Source: a virus
Virus record (IMG/VR): IMGVR_UViG_3300032050_000068
Location: 22,415-86,414 of that record
Direction: 5' to 3' (one strand)
Length of the DNA stretch: 64,000 nucleotides
The position numbers and the translations under genes were made by a program. Of this stretch, positions 41,508 to 49,940 are shown in pieces (position 1 is the stretch's first letter; every line of letters starts with the position of its first letter). Under the pieces are notes generated by a model. It worked only from the letters and a program-made list of their open reading frames with translations. It was not told where the DNA came from and ran no database searches.

Positions 41508-42783
41508 CTTTCTCTTCTATTTGATTGTTATTTGATTCTTCATCCAGGGACCCCTGTGGTGCACTTAACTCTTCTTCAATAGCTATTAGCTCTGACTTAA
41601 GTTGATTTCTCTCAATTCTAGATAATGCAGTTTCTATGTCTTCACCTAGAAGTTCTTCATGCTCTGCCTCATTAACTGGATACACTGTTGGTTCTTGGAT
41701 TTCTACTTGTTCTACACCTTCAGGAATAAAATCTGGTATTATCTCATGAACATAGTTAGTATTGAGTAACTTTGCTGCTTCTTCACTAAGAGTTACACTT
41801 TTTACTTCAAAGTATTGAGTACCACCTTTTTCAGCTATCTCTTTACCATAATATTTCATTATAAGATTAACCTTATCTAAATCAAATACTTCTTTATTGA
41901 TAAGAGATGTTGTCATCTCATCAATACTAGTGCTCATGTAATTCTTATTTTTACCTAGAAAACTAAGTAAAGATTTGAAATTAACATGGTTCTTGGTATG
42001 ACATTCACTCATCTTATATGCATATCTTTCAAAAAGCATCTCAATAAATAGTAGACTTTCCATATAATTACAATTGGCCATAATTTCCATTGCAAGAATA
42101 TGGTTGTCTCTATCTGAGCTTTCAAACATATCAGAAATCTGTAAGAACATAGATTCATCTATAGTAGCAGCATCATTACCATTAATGTACTTTAGCAATT
42201 TACTTTCATCATAAAGTTCTAGACTCAATATATCTGGAAATAAATCTTTGTGATCATCATCTATTGTATAATATGTATTAGATGAACCTAACATACTAGC
42301 TTGTATATGTCTTCTTAGTACAGGTACATTATTATTTCTTAATACACTAGCATCAGCATAATTTACAATAACTATGTCTTCAGTATAGTGTTCTAGTGCT
42401 TCTCTTAAGTTTTCTTTGTAATAATCATCCATATTACATTCAGAGTCCTCAATGATTGCCCTTAATGCAGATGTAGGTATTTTATAATACCAATGTGATG
42501 ATACAATTTTATCTCTAGTATTTTTACCACGGAAAACATGTGTAGCATCTTCTATATTTCTAACTGTTTTAATACCATATTCCAAAGACAAATCTTTTAG
42601 TTTTACTCTAGGAATATTTACACCAGGAAGGAAATAAAGTTTGTCTCCTTTATTAGGGATATATTCTTTATCAACTACTGGTAAAAATTCATCACCACCC
42701 CAAGCACAATATAATGGTTGTACTTTTATAATTATTTCATTTCCATCTGTTGCCGCATCATAAATAAACAAATATTTTTTCAT
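41482..42783 (-). CDS. Unknown protein sharing a domain with the 138-aa gene at 45220, 433 aa
   Basis: The first 180 residues are a folded mixed domain with no recognised family. Residues about 215-340 contain SSDRDNHILAMEIMANCNYM, which matches SQDADNHVIAFETLKNVDFD in the product at 45220-45636; sequence after it is also similar in pattern (Y-x-x-x-L, then a K-S-L-L / K-x-x-T-x-I helix). The last 100 residues are acidic and probably disordered, ending DDNGFEWF, a tail of the kind used by ssDNA-binding and docking proteins. It lies directly downstream of the MoxR-like ATPase, behind two hairpins, and upstream of the exonuclease. It may be a partner of the MoxR/VWA system or of recombination; this is inference. 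Confidence 0.65.
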   Translation of the reverse strand: MKKYLFIYDAATDGNEIIIKVQPLYCAWGGDEFLPVVDKEYIPNKGDKLYFLPGVNIPRVKLKDLSLEYGIKTVRNIEDATHVFRGKNTRDKIVSSHWYYKIPTSALRAIIEDSECNMDDYYKENLREALEHYTEDIVIVNYADASVLRNNNVPVLRRHIQASMLGSSNTYYTIDDDHKDLFPDILSLELYDESKLLKYINGNDAATIDESMFLQISDMFESSDRDNHILAMEIMANCNYMESLLFIEMLFERYAYKMSECHTKNHVNFKSLLSFLGKNKNYMSTSIDEMTTSLINKEVFDLDKVNLIMKYYGKEIAEKGGTQYFEVKSVTLSEEAAKLLNTNYVHEIIPDFIPEGVEQVEIQEPTVYPVNEAEHEELLGEDIETALSRIERNQLKSELIAIEEELSAPQGSLDEESNNNQIEEKDDNGFEWF

Positions 42784-42794
42784 AGAATTTTATT

Positions 42795-42870
42795 TAAAAA
42801 GGGGAGTATTACCTCCCCTTATGTTTGTTTTTAATTATAGTAATGTATTTTTAAAGGGGGAAAACCCTTT
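42795..42870 (-). terminator. Two tandem hairpins after the MoxR-like ATPase gene
   Basis: Read leftwards from the stop at 42880, the first hairpin is AAAGGG/CCCTTT (42853-42858 with 42865-42870). The second is AAGGGGAG/CTCCCCTT (42799-42806 with 42813-42820), followed by TTTAAATAAAA. The second has the form of an intrinsic terminator. The 433-aa gene starts only 12 bases further on, so a promoter for it may overlap. Confidence 0.8.
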
Positions 42871-42879
42871 ATGTTTCAA

Positions 42880-44049
42880 TTACTTAACAGCCATCTTCAC
42901 CACCTCTTGATTCATCATCAATTGACTAAACTTAACTTTATTACCGTTGACAATTTCTTTAACCATATAGTATCTAAGGTCATTAGTAAATGCTTCACAA
43001 TCTGTAGTAAGCTTAGCTATCCTATCTATAATTGGTTTACCAACTGCTCCTTTGTCAGCAATAGTAAGGGAATAGTTAATCAATCTGGTTGCAATTACAC
43101 TAGATATATCAGCACGGAACTCATCATCTTTACCAACAGCATTGGTCAAACTATTCATAACATACTGCTCATCTTTAGTCAGGATGTCTTCAGGAGAAAT
43201 AATTCTATCAAGTTTATTATTAATGAACATAGTAAACATTGAACTAAAATCAGCTCCCACAGAACCTTCACCAATCATTTGAATCAATGGCAAGTTGTCC
43301 TCAAACTTAGGAATAGAACTAATAGCATTAAAGAAAGTAGTAATTGCTCTTGGATTTATTCTTTGAGTAACCAACTCTGGGTGCATCAACATAAAGTTGA
43401 TACATCTACCATCTATGTTTGCTTTCTCTGCCCACTTAGCCCATACATCAGAATCATATTTCAACTCAACAGAAATAAATCTGGTCTTCTGAGCTACATC
43501 AAGAGAAGTAACATTATAGTCACCATTATCTGGATTAGTAGTCAAGATAACATGCCAGTTCTTAGGTAGTTTCCAAGAAACATATTCTTGTCTATCCAAG
43601 ATCTCCATAGTAGCCTGCATAAATCTTGCATCAGCACGAGTATAGTCATCAAGAATTAAGAAACCACCTTCTCCTTTACCTTGAATCCACTCAGGAGCAG
43701 CATGTGACATTCTCTTTCCTACAACTTTATACCCTTTACTAGTAGCTGCAGATATCTGAGATTCATTTATCCAGGTAGTTTTACCTTCAGCATTTTGTAT
43801 TTGAAATTCTTTTACAGGAAACCCAACCAAGTCACCTAACTCTTCTAGCTGAGATAAATTCAGCTTTACAACCTCCATAGATAGTTCTTTACCCAACTGC
43901 ATGATTGCAGAAGTTTTACCCAAACCAGCATCACCCTCAATATTAATAGCCACAGGTACTTTACCTTCAGACTGAATATGTTGGTTATTCTTAACCATAT
44001 GCTTAATAAAGTTTTTCAACTCATCTACGTTCAACTGTACTTGATTCAT
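42880..44049 (-). CDS. MoxR-like AAA+ ATPase, 389 aa
   Basis: Walker A is GDAGLGKT (39-46). Walker B is FLILDDY (D134, D135). A sensor-1-like TTNPD follows, then an arginine-bearing KTRFISVEL. The order and spacing match MoxR/RavA-type AAA+ ATPases, although the Walker B second acid is Asp rather than Glu. Next upstream, 11 bases away, is a metallopeptidase-fold/VWA protein, the classic partner of MoxR ATPases. Such pairs act as chaperones that remodel or insert metal into target proteins. In a phage the target could be host or virion protein; I cannot tell which. Product ends before two hairpins that probably end the transcript. Confidence 0.85.
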   Translation of the reverse strand: MNQVQLNVDELKNFIKHMVKNNQHIQSEGKVPVAINIEGDAGLGKTSAIMQLGKELSMEVVKLNLSQLEELGDLVGFPVKEFQIQNAEGKTTWINESQISAATSKGYKVVGKRMSHAAPEWIQGKGEGGFLILDDYTRADARFMQATMEILDRQEYVSWKLPKNWHVILTTNPDNGDYNVTSLDVAQKTRFISVELKYDSDVWAKWAEKANIDGRCINFMLMHPELVTQRINPRAITTFFNAISSIPKFEDNLPLIQMIGEGSVGADFSSMFTMFINNKLDRIISPEDILTKDEQYVMNSLTNAVGKDDEFRADISSVIATRLINYSLTIADKGAVGKPIIDRIAKLTTDCEAFTNDLRYYMVKEIVNGNKVKFSQLMMNQEVVKMAVK

Positions 44050-44060
44050 AATCTTTCTTT

Positions 44061-45245
44061 TTATAGTTCTAATTTAATTACTTTACCTGGTAAATCTTCA
44101 TTCATATAAGATCTTTCTGACAAAACCCACAGAGTATTACCTCTAGGTTTTACAGAATAACTACATTCCCCGTCTGTAAAATACACCAGGCTTGTGTATT
44201 TCTTCAGGTTGGCATTAAAATATTCTAGGACAGGATCAAATTCAGTCCCACCTCTGCCTTGTACAGCCATTTCAAATTTACCTTTGTAAGGCTCAACAGA
44301 TCTAATCATTGTATCACACTGTACAACTGTAATATCTACACCACATTTATAGATGTGATAGATTTCACTCATAAATTCTTGAAGTTCCGCATCACTTACA
44401 GATCCTGAAGTATCAATGGCCAACAACATATGTTGTCTCATTTTTACTTTAAGACCAGGATTAGCCTCAAATCTACGGTTCTCTTTTCTTCTAATTTTCT
44501 TAGTAAATACTTTAGTACTTACACCAGTAAATCTTCTAATATATCCCCGCCAATTAAATTTAGGCTTGACAACTTCTTCAATAATAATTACTCCTTCAAT
44601 TTCTCCAGGAACTGTACCTCTTTTCTTAAGAGTTTGTTCTTTAGCATCACTAAGAACTTTCTGTAATTGTTTCTCAATTAACTTTTGCTCAGCTTCACTA
44701 AGATCTTCAAACTCTTCCCATGTACTATGATCAGGAATATTACCAGACTCAATATTGTCTAGTAACTGATCCATAGCATCACTACCAGATGTACCATTCT
44801 TATTTTTCTCATCCTGTAGTTGTTTCAGCTTGTCATAATAATATCTACAACCAGCTTTTCTATCAAGATTGTGCTCTTGATAGTTATCTATATCAATACC
44901 ACCTTCTGGCAACCAAGACTTATCAATATATTGATTAATCTCCATATCCATTGCCACATTTGCAAGTCTCTTATCACTAAACTTAAAGAATGTAGTTAAG
45001 TGACCAAATGCAATATGAAGTAGCTCATGTTTCAATAATCCAAGTCTGTGAGAATCACTAAGACTTTCCCAAAATTCAGGATTAATAGCAAGCTGGTAAT
45101 TAATACCATTCTTGCTTACACCTGCTGTAGGAACTCTTTTACTATCCCATAACTTATTAAGCATAATAAGAAAGAACCCATAATAGGGCTCTTTCAACAT
45201 TAGCTCTTTACCAATTTTACTAAGACTCTGTTGTTTGTCCATCAT
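44061..45245 (-). CDS. DUF2201-type metallopeptidase/VWA protein, 394 aa
   Basis: Residues 70-82 read LLKHELLHIAFGH (H73, E74, H77), followed by AMDMEINQYI, as in the putative metallopeptidase N-terminal domain of DUF2201 proteins. A charged helical linker follows. The C-terminal VWA-like domain begins LLAIDTSGSVSD, with a DxSxS MIDAS motif (D278, S280, S282), then GGTEFDP and YFTDGE, which supply the other metal-site residues. Proteins of this layout are encoded beside MoxR-type AAA+ ATPases, as here. The VWA domain probably bridges the ATPase to a client. Whether the HExxH site cleaves protein is unproven for the family. It overlaps the 138-aa gene by 26 bases; an ATG-ATG start allows either codon. 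Confidence 0.85.
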   Translation of the reverse strand: MMDKQQSLSKIGKELMLKEPYYGFFLIMLNKLWDSKRVPTAGVSKNGINYQLAINPEFWESLSDSHRLGLLKHELLHIAFGHLTTFFKFSDKRLANVAMDMEINQYIDKSWLPEGGIDIDNYQEHNLDRKAGCRYYYDKLKQLQDEKNKNGTSGSDAMDQLLDNIESGNIPDHSTWEEFEDLSEAEQKLIEKQLQKVLSDAKEQTLKKRGTVPGEIEGVIIIEEVVKPKFNWRGYIRRFTGVSTKVFTKKIRRKENRRFEANPGLKVKMRQHMLLAIDTSGSVSDAELQEFMSEIYHIYKCGVDITVVQCDTMIRSVEPYKGKFEMAVQGRGGTEFDPVLEYFNANLKKYTSLVYFTDGECSYSVKPRGNTLWVLSERSYMNEDLPGKVIKLEL

Positions 45246-45636
45246 CTTTAAATTTAATGTCTATCTCAAACTTATCCGTAGGATATCCAATAGAACCTAA
45301 CATTCTAGTCATATCCTTAATAAAGAATTCCATAAATAGCTCAACCGAAGCTTTAGAACCTTTGTGTTTTGTAATCAGACTTAATGTATTAGGACTACTA
45401 AGTGGAGTTTCTGGTTTAATAGCTAATATTTTTGTTGCTATCTTTTTACAGTTAATCATCCAGTTCTCCATAGTATGTCCACCAAACTTATAGAGAACTA
45501 ATAGTTCTCCTATGTATTTATCAAAATCAACATTCTTTAGAGTTTCAAAAGCTATAACATGATTGTCTGCATCTTGTGATTGCAACATCATCATTAAGTT
45601 TCTTGTCTCTTCTTTATCAAAAATCATCTTTACCAT
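45220..45636 (-). CDS. Small protein sharing the DNH domain with the 433-aa product, 138 aa
   Basis: The helical product contains SQDADNHVIAFETLKNVDFD near residue 19, clearly similar to a segment of the 433-aa protein at 41482. The two therefore appear to be paralogues or to share an interaction domain. The two genes bracket the MoxR ATPase and VWA genes. Start is ATG overlapping the previous stop (TGATG), and the end overlaps the VWA gene by 26 bases, so translation is tightly coupled. Function is unknown; a client or adaptor of the MoxR/VWA pair is a reasonable guess. Confidence 0.7.
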   Translation of the reverse strand: MVKMIFDKEETRNLMMMLQSQDADNHVIAFETLKNVDFDKYIGELLVLYKFGGHTMENWMINCKKIATKILAIKPETPLSSPNTLSLITKHKGSKASVELFMEFFIKDMTRMLGSIGYPTDKFEIDIKFKDDGQTTES

Positions 45637-45983
45637 CAGTCTTCAATTTTTAAAGTTTTTATTGCCCATTCTTTGGGTTTGCCACTTTCAATCATATCTA
45701 CCCATTCTTTAGCAGTAGGAATGTAGTTGTTACAATCCTCTTTTACATGTTGTTCACCAATATATCTGGTATAAACTTTCTTTCCGTCAGAATTAATTAT
45801 ATATCCACCAAATATTTGTTCACACTGAAAGATACCTTCACTATGGTGTCTAAACATTCTATGTTTAGAGTGACCTATCCAAGCCTTGGTTTCATCAAAC
45901 CATGCATGAATCTCAAGATAATCTTCTGGCTTACCTCCCCATTTTCTAACAGAGGATTTAGCATGTTCTTCAGGATGTGCCAT
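45636..45983 (-). CDS. DUF6915-like His-rich protein, 115 aa
   Basis: The sequence has the pattern I associate with DUF6915: KWGGKPEDYLEIHAWFDETK, then RMFRHHSEGIF, a G-G-Y-I-I-N-S-D-G-K-K-V segment, GEQHVKEDCNNYIPTAKEW and a helical end. Conserved His (IHAWF, RHHS, EQHV) and Asp residues look like a metal site. No activity is known to me. It overlaps both neighbours by one base (TAATG and TGATG junctions), so it belongs to the same operon as the MoxR/VWA genes. Confidence 0.65.
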   Translation of the reverse strand: MAHPEEHAKSSVRKWGGKPEDYLEIHAWFDETKAWIGHSKHRMFRHHSEGIFQCEQIFGGYIINSDGKKVYTRYIGEQHVKEDCNNYIPTAKEWVDMIESGKPKEWAIKTLKIED

Positions 45984-46387
45984 TACTCATCTACTTTATC
46001 TAGAAGACTACCATCATGAAAATAATCTTCAGTTTCAGTAACTCTTACATGGTTATTGATAATGTACTTTCCTGAAGGAACACAAATACACAACTCTCCA
46101 AAACCACCTTCATTATTCCACCAGTCTTCTATATCATCAAGAAGTTTAGATTGTGCAAACTCTTCAATTGCATTATGTGCATCTGCAGAAATTTTTGCTA
46201 ATACCCAATCATTTTCCCAATCCTCTATATAATCACATACATCTTCTGGAGTTTCACAAGGATGATTTGTATAACCAACCCATTCTATGGCACCTGAATC
46301 TCCAGCACCATCATATTTTACCTTAATACCGGTCACACCATGATCAGCCAACTGAAACAGGAGGCTTGTTAATTCTAATTCTGTCAT
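45983..46387 (-). CDS. DUF6878-like protein, 134 aa
   Basis: The opening GVTGIKVKYDGAGDSGAIEW and the later WWNNEGGFGELCICVPSGKY resemble the D-G-x-G-D-S-G and W-x-N-N-E-G-G-x-G patterns I associate with DUF6878, a family of unknown activity found in phages and mobile elements. The protein is acidic, single-domain and probably cytoplasmic. It lies between the GIY-YIG gene (two-base gap) and the DUF6915-like gene (one-base overlap). The family name is from memory and not verified. Confidence 0.6.
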   Translation of the reverse strand: MTELELTSLLFQLADHGVTGIKVKYDGAGDSGAIEWVGYTNHPCETPEDVCDYIEDWENDWVLAKISADAHNAIEEFAQSKLLDDIEDWWNNEGGFGELCICVPSGKYIINNHVRVTETEDYFHDGSLLDKVDE

Positions 46388-46389
46388 AA

Positions 46390-46815
46390 TTATTTGATTT
46401 TATAAAACCTACCTAAGATATTCCCATTTAGGAATTCTTCTTTTTCAAGTACTTCATACAAGAACTGATGTTTAGTTTCCTGATATGTAAGTTCCATTTG
46501 AGAATTACATATTCTAAGTATCTCTCTCTTGATAACTACTCCTGCTTTGTGAGCATCTTTAAGAATCTTATTACTACTGTAATATCTCATAAAGTCAGGT
46601 TTCAGTTCCCGCTTGTACTTTTTTAACCTTTTATCAGTAGACATGGCCAGTGCTTTTTTACCAAGAGGTCTCTTAATATTAGCAAAGAAGTTTTTCTTTC
46701 CTATGTAAGCAACTGATTTACCATCTATGATAGCAGTCATAATATAAATGAACCCTACGGCTCCTGCAGGAATATCTAATTCCTCAAATTCTTTTCCTTG
46801 ATAAATCCAACTCAT
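46390..46815 (-). CDS. GIY-YIG endonuclease (SegE-like), 141 aa
   Basis: GFIYIM near residue 21 and VAYIGKKNFF near residue 35 form the GIY and YIG elements; a conserved Glu (QETKHQF) and Asn (LNGNILGRFYK) follow in the expected order. The length and ending fit the stand-alone SegE-like group of phage GIY-YIG nucleases. Such enzymes nick or cut DNA; they may act as homing enzymes or in host-genome degradation. It overlaps the primase gene by four bases (ATGA) and so appears built into the replication operon rather than freshly inserted. Confidence 0.75.
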   Translation of the reverse strand: MSWIYQGKEFEELDIPAGAVGFIYIMTAIIDGKSVAYIGKKNFFANIKRPLGKKALAMSTDKRLKKYKRELKPDFMRYYSSNKILKDAHKAGVVIKREILRICNSQMELTYQETKHQFLYEVLEKEEFLNGNILGRFYKIK

Positions 46816-47792
46816 AATGCTTGTTTTAATAATGGTAATAATGTGTTTCTTACACTATCAATGCCATGTAATTTAACTGAATCAGATAGATCTTTCTCCA
46901 TAGGGAGATTGATTGTAGTTACTCCAAACATCTTTTGATATTTTTGAGCTGCTTTCTGACCAGGTTCATCATTATCAAATAATACAAATACACTTTTGTA
47001 GTGTTTAATTGCATTAACCATAAAAGTTGTAGGTATCATGGAATTTTCACTGTCTGGAGCAATACATTCTGCATCAGTAATTTTTAATTTATTAAATGCC
47101 ATAAGGTCTTTAAGTGAAGAAGTAATTATAAGAAACTTCTTATCTCCCCTAAGTTGCTCACTACCTTGAATATAATCCCGGACTTTTATAAATTTACCAT
47201 CCTTTACTTTAGGTTGATAAATCTTATACAAAGTACCATCATCTTTAAAATAACCATAGATATAATTTGCAGATATTCTCATGCTACTTTGCATACCTAG
47301 ATTATCTTCTTTTGTCATGACATAGAAATCTAATGGAGCTACATTGTAATGTTCTAACATCTTAGAACCAATACTAAAACCCATCCAGTAATTTTGATCT
47401 AAGTTATTCCAGTGTCTTATTTCATAATCAGAAACTCTAAACTTACTGTGAGCTTTTAATTCAATTACAGGTGCTGGATCATTAGTTTTTAAATATTCAT
47501 TGTAATCATCAATAATTTTAAATGATGCTCTGCCTCTAGTTCCAAAATTAAATAGTGTTTGAACTAGATTTAATGCATCACCACCATAACCTGAAGAAAA
47601 ATCTTTGTACTTATATGTGTTTTTATCATCCATATAAATATACATTGAAGCTGTCTTCTCTCTACTATTAAAAATTGATTTAATCTTTACACTTTGACCA
47701 GTAAGTTTTTCAGTTAGTTTTAAATAATATTCAAATACCCATTCTTTAGGTACATCTTCTAACTGTGATACAAGGTTCTTTGTAGAAATCAT
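46812..47792 (-). CDS. DnaG-like primase (TOPRIM), 326 aa
   Basis: The N-terminal part carries NSREKTASMYIYMDDKNTYK then KYKDFSSGYGGDALNLVQ, the substrate-contacting pattern of the DnaG catalytic core, though no zinc-finger is present. The TOPRIM domain follows: FLIITSSLKDLMAF (where most primases have EG...D), then SVFVLFDNDEPGQKAAQKY with the DxD-like acidic pair, then KDLSD. The first Glu of TOPRIM is not in its usual place (see findings). It makes RNA primers for the phage helicase and polymerase. It starts 58 bases after the putative SSB gene with a terminator between, and overlaps the GIY-YIG gene by four bases. Confidence 0.85.
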   Translation of the reverse strand: MISTKNLVSQLEDVPKEWVFEYYLKLTEKLTGQSVKIKSIFNSREKTASMYIYMDDKNTYKYKDFSSGYGGDALNLVQTLFNFGTRGRASFKIIDDYNEYLKTNDPAPVIELKAHSKFRVSDYEIRHWNNLDQNYWMGFSIGSKMLEHYNVAPLDFYVMTKEDNLGMQSSMRISANYIYGYFKDDGTLYKIYQPKVKDGKFIKVRDYIQGSEQLRGDKKFLIITSSLKDLMAFNKLKITDAECIAPDSENSMIPTTFMVNAIKHYKSVFVLFDNDEPGQKAAQKYQKMFGVTTINLPMEKDLSDSVKLHGIDSVRNTLLPLLKQAL

Positions 47793-47800
47793 AAGTTTAG

Positions 47801-47833
47801 AAAATAAAATAGGGGGAAGCTGACTCCCCCCTA
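47801..47833 (-). terminator. Intrinsic terminator after the putative SSB gene
   Basis: Read leftwards: TAGGGGG (47827-47833) pairs with CCCCCTA (47810-47816), followed by TTTTATTTTC. It lies 16 bases past the stop at 47850 and nine bases before the primase start, so the SSB-like gene can be expressed at a higher level than the genes after it. Confidence 0.85.
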
Positions 47834-47849
47834 TACTATTATAAATTAT

Positions 47850-48536
47850 TTAGTCTAGGCTGAAATCAGTAGATAACCCCGGTGATGTTCCAAAATCATC
47901 ATCACCAAAATTGTTTACATCTTTTACTTCTAACTTTTTAAGATGCTTAGCTTCATCATATATTATGACTTTACCAGCTTCAACTTCAGCATATGCATAC
48001 TTTTTATTTTCTGCTTTTGGAAGCCAAAGATCATAACTTGTATAAGAGTTTTTATTCAAATACTCTTTACCAGCAATACAAAATTCTAGATACTTATCTT
48101 TGATAGGTGCAGTTTTATTAAATGCTTCTACAAAATCATCAATTGTTTCATGTTGACCATCTTGTTCAGTAAACCAATCATTTATACCATAAGCTTTAGA
48201 TAAACCTTGTAAGAAGATCAATATTGATCTATCTCTTTGAATTTTAATACCAGATTTAGTTTCACCATCAGCAAATGCATACTGACTAGCTTTTACTTTA
48301 CCAATCTGACCTGCAAAATGACCTTTTTCTGGATTGTCCTTGTCTAGTGCAAAACCTTCAAAACCATCAATAGGTTCAGTTTCTACATGTAATATAAGAT
48401 GTTTAGCTCCTTCAATGAATCTAAAATCTTCCAATTCAATGTTGTTAATCTTTAATACATGATTGCCTGGAGCAATTGTTTTTGCCATTGATGAGCCACC
48501 AGAACCTGTGCCCAAATCAGTTGTACTTAATCCCAT
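47850..48536 (-). CDS. Probable single-stranded DNA-binding protein, 228 aa
   Basis: After a Gly/Ser-rich start (TDLGTGSGGSS), the core begins PGNHVLKINNIELEDF, with alternating strands as in an OB fold: HLILHVETEPI, GHFAGQIGKVKASQYAF. The last 25 residues are acidic and end DDDFGTSPGLSTDFSLD, like the acidic tails by which SSB and T4 gp32 contact partners. The gene lies between a RecA-like Sak4 ATPase and the primase and has its own strong terminator, fitting a highly expressed protein. Sak4-type recombinases typically work with an SSB. The call is from context plus fold pattern; no diagnostic motif exists. Confidence 0.5.
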   Translation of the reverse strand: MGLSTTDLGTGSGGSSMAKTIAPGNHVLKINNIELEDFRFIEGAKHLILHVETEPIDGFEGFALDKDNPEKGHFAGQIGKVKASQYAFADGETKSGIKIQRDRSILIFLQGLSKAYGINDWFTEQDGQHETIDDFVEAFNKTAPIKDKYLEFCIAGKEYLNKNSYTSYDLWLPKAENKKYAYAEVEAGKVIIYDEAKHLKKLEVKDVNNFGDDDFGTSPGLSTDFSLD

Positions 48537-48555
48537 TTTGTTTTTGTTTTAATTA

Positions 48556-49278
48556 TTAAATAAATACTTTTTCCCAGTGAAACTCAAGTTCACCATTTTC
48601 ATTCATCTCGGTAACTACTATTTCTTCATTACGTAAATGCTCAGGTCTTGCACCACAAGTAACTTCCTCATTGGTTTTAAATGAGAGAATAGTTTTGTTA
48701 CCCTTTCGGTACATGTACCCAATAGCATCTGCATTTGCACAAATTAAAGATTTAATTTTACCTGTTAAATCAATGTTAGCTGACATTACAAGTTCACCTT
48801 TATCATCTACCTGTTTGTCTTTAATATGACCAGATAAAATAATATGGGGTGCTAATGTATCAATAAAATCTAAAACTTGAAAGAATGCTTGACGGATATA
48901 TAAATATCCTGCACCATTTGGCAATGTAATTACAGTATCCCCATCAAAGTTTTTACCCATTGGAGTTTGTTTATATAACTTTATTGCTAACGGCATGATC
49001 ATATCTTCCAATGCAGTTACAGTATCTACAGTAATAAACTTATAAGGTTTACCTGCTTCTTTAATTGCTTTTCCAGTATCTAATAGTTCTTGTAAACTAT
49101 TAATGTTTACTTTTAAAGCATCTACATAATCAGCACCATTTTCTAAATCAAGAATTAAATTATTATCAAGACCAGCATAAGCTGTTGTTTTACCAGTCTT
49201 TGGCTTAGAATAAATCACAATTCTTTTAGGATTCTGTCTTTCAGCCTTTACTTTTTTTGTTGGCAATACTATACTCAT
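48556..49278 (-). CDS. Sak4/RecA-like recombination ATPase, 240 aa
   Basis: Walker A is SKPKTGKT (24-31). NLILDLENGADYV and FITVDTVTALEDM give the RecA-like strands, and HIILSGHIKDKQ follows. The layout and 240-residue length fit the Sak4 / phage nucleotide-binding (AAA_24-like) group of single-strand annealing or RecA-like recombinases. It lies directly before the putative SSB gene and in the same arm as the RecE/Cas4-type exonuclease, completing a likely phage recombination set. It overlaps the 221-aa gene upstream by four bases (ATGA). Confidence 0.8.
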   Translation of the reverse strand: MSIVLPTKKVKAERQNPKRIVIYSKPKTGKTTAYAGLDNNLILDLENGADYVDALKVNINSLQELLDTGKAIKEAGKPYKFITVDTVTALEDMIMPLAIKLYKQTPMGKNFDGDTVITLPNGAGYLYIRQAFFQVLDFIDTLAPHIILSGHIKDKQVDDKGELVMSANIDLTGKIKSLICANADAIGYMYRKGNKTILSFKTNEEVTCGARPEHLRNEEIVVTEMNENGELEFHWEKVFI

Positions 49279-49940
49279 ATGTCTTTTTTTGCTGTTGTTA
49301 TTAAATCATTTAACCATTGTTTATCACTTACAGGTTTTACTAACATTATAGCAGCAAAATCTCTAAGAGATATGTTTGCTAATGTGCTTGTGTCTGTAAC
49401 TTTATCAATGTCAAAATCAGAACCTGCAGTTTGTACTGCTTCTTCTCTTTTAGTAAACTCTTCTTCAAAATCAGGAAATACTGAAAGTGTTTTCTGTAGT
49501 TTTGGAAGACTGTCTTCTTTTTTCTTAAGTTCTTCTCTTCTTTTTTCATAAAGAGAATAAGAAATTTCAGTACCATCTTCTTGTACCATCATTAGTTCAC
49601 TAGCAGAGATTACATATGCAGAATATCCACCAGCTCTTTCTCTAAGCTCATACTCCTCTGTATAAAAAGGATTTGCTTTGAATTTAAACAGTGGTCTGTC
49701 TTCATACATAGGAGTATAATCTTGTTCAGCTCCTCTTTCATCTCTTATTACATCTATAAATTCCATATAGATATCTTCATTCTTCTTTAGTTCACTTTCA
49801 TAAAGTTGAATGTTTCTTCCAAAACGGCCTTTCTCATAGAAAGCCATTTTTAGAGTAAATAATGGACTTGCAAGCTTTAGTTTTTTAAAAATTTCAGCAT
49901 GTTTTCCAAAATACTCTCTTTCTTTTTGTTTTCTATCCAT
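49275..49940 (-). CDS. Conserved replication-operon protein of unknown function, 221 aa
   Basis: The protein is charged and mostly helical, with a segment ELKKKEDSLPKLQKTLSVFP likely to form a coiled coil, and an aromatic middle (YSAYVISASELMMV). It contains SDFDIDKVTD in a linker, which looks like the RNA polymerase loop by chance only. It sits between the DnaB-like helicase and the Sak4 gene, with an ATGA overlap to the latter. A helicase loader or recombination mediator would fit the position, but no sequence feature proves it. Confidence 0.65.
   Translation of the reverse strand: MDRKQKEREYFGKHAEIFKKLKLASPLFTLKMAFYEKGRFGRNIQLYESELKKNEDIYMEFIDVIRDERGAEQDYTPMYEDRPLFKFKANPFYTEEYELRERAGGYSAYVISASELMMVQEDGTEISYSLYEKRREELKKKEDSLPKLQKTLSVFPDFEEEFTKREEAVQTAGSDFDIDKVTDTSTLANISLRDFAAIMLVKPVSDKQWLNDLITTAKKDI

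Noticed and set aside
49395-49425. SDFDIDK in the 221-aa product looks like the RNA polymerase loop
   Set aside because: No R-x-P-x-Q motif precedes it, the protein is far too small for an RNAP barrel, and the stretch lies in a charged linker. Similar FDID and DLDFD strings in the acidic tail of the DUF932-like protein are also compositional.
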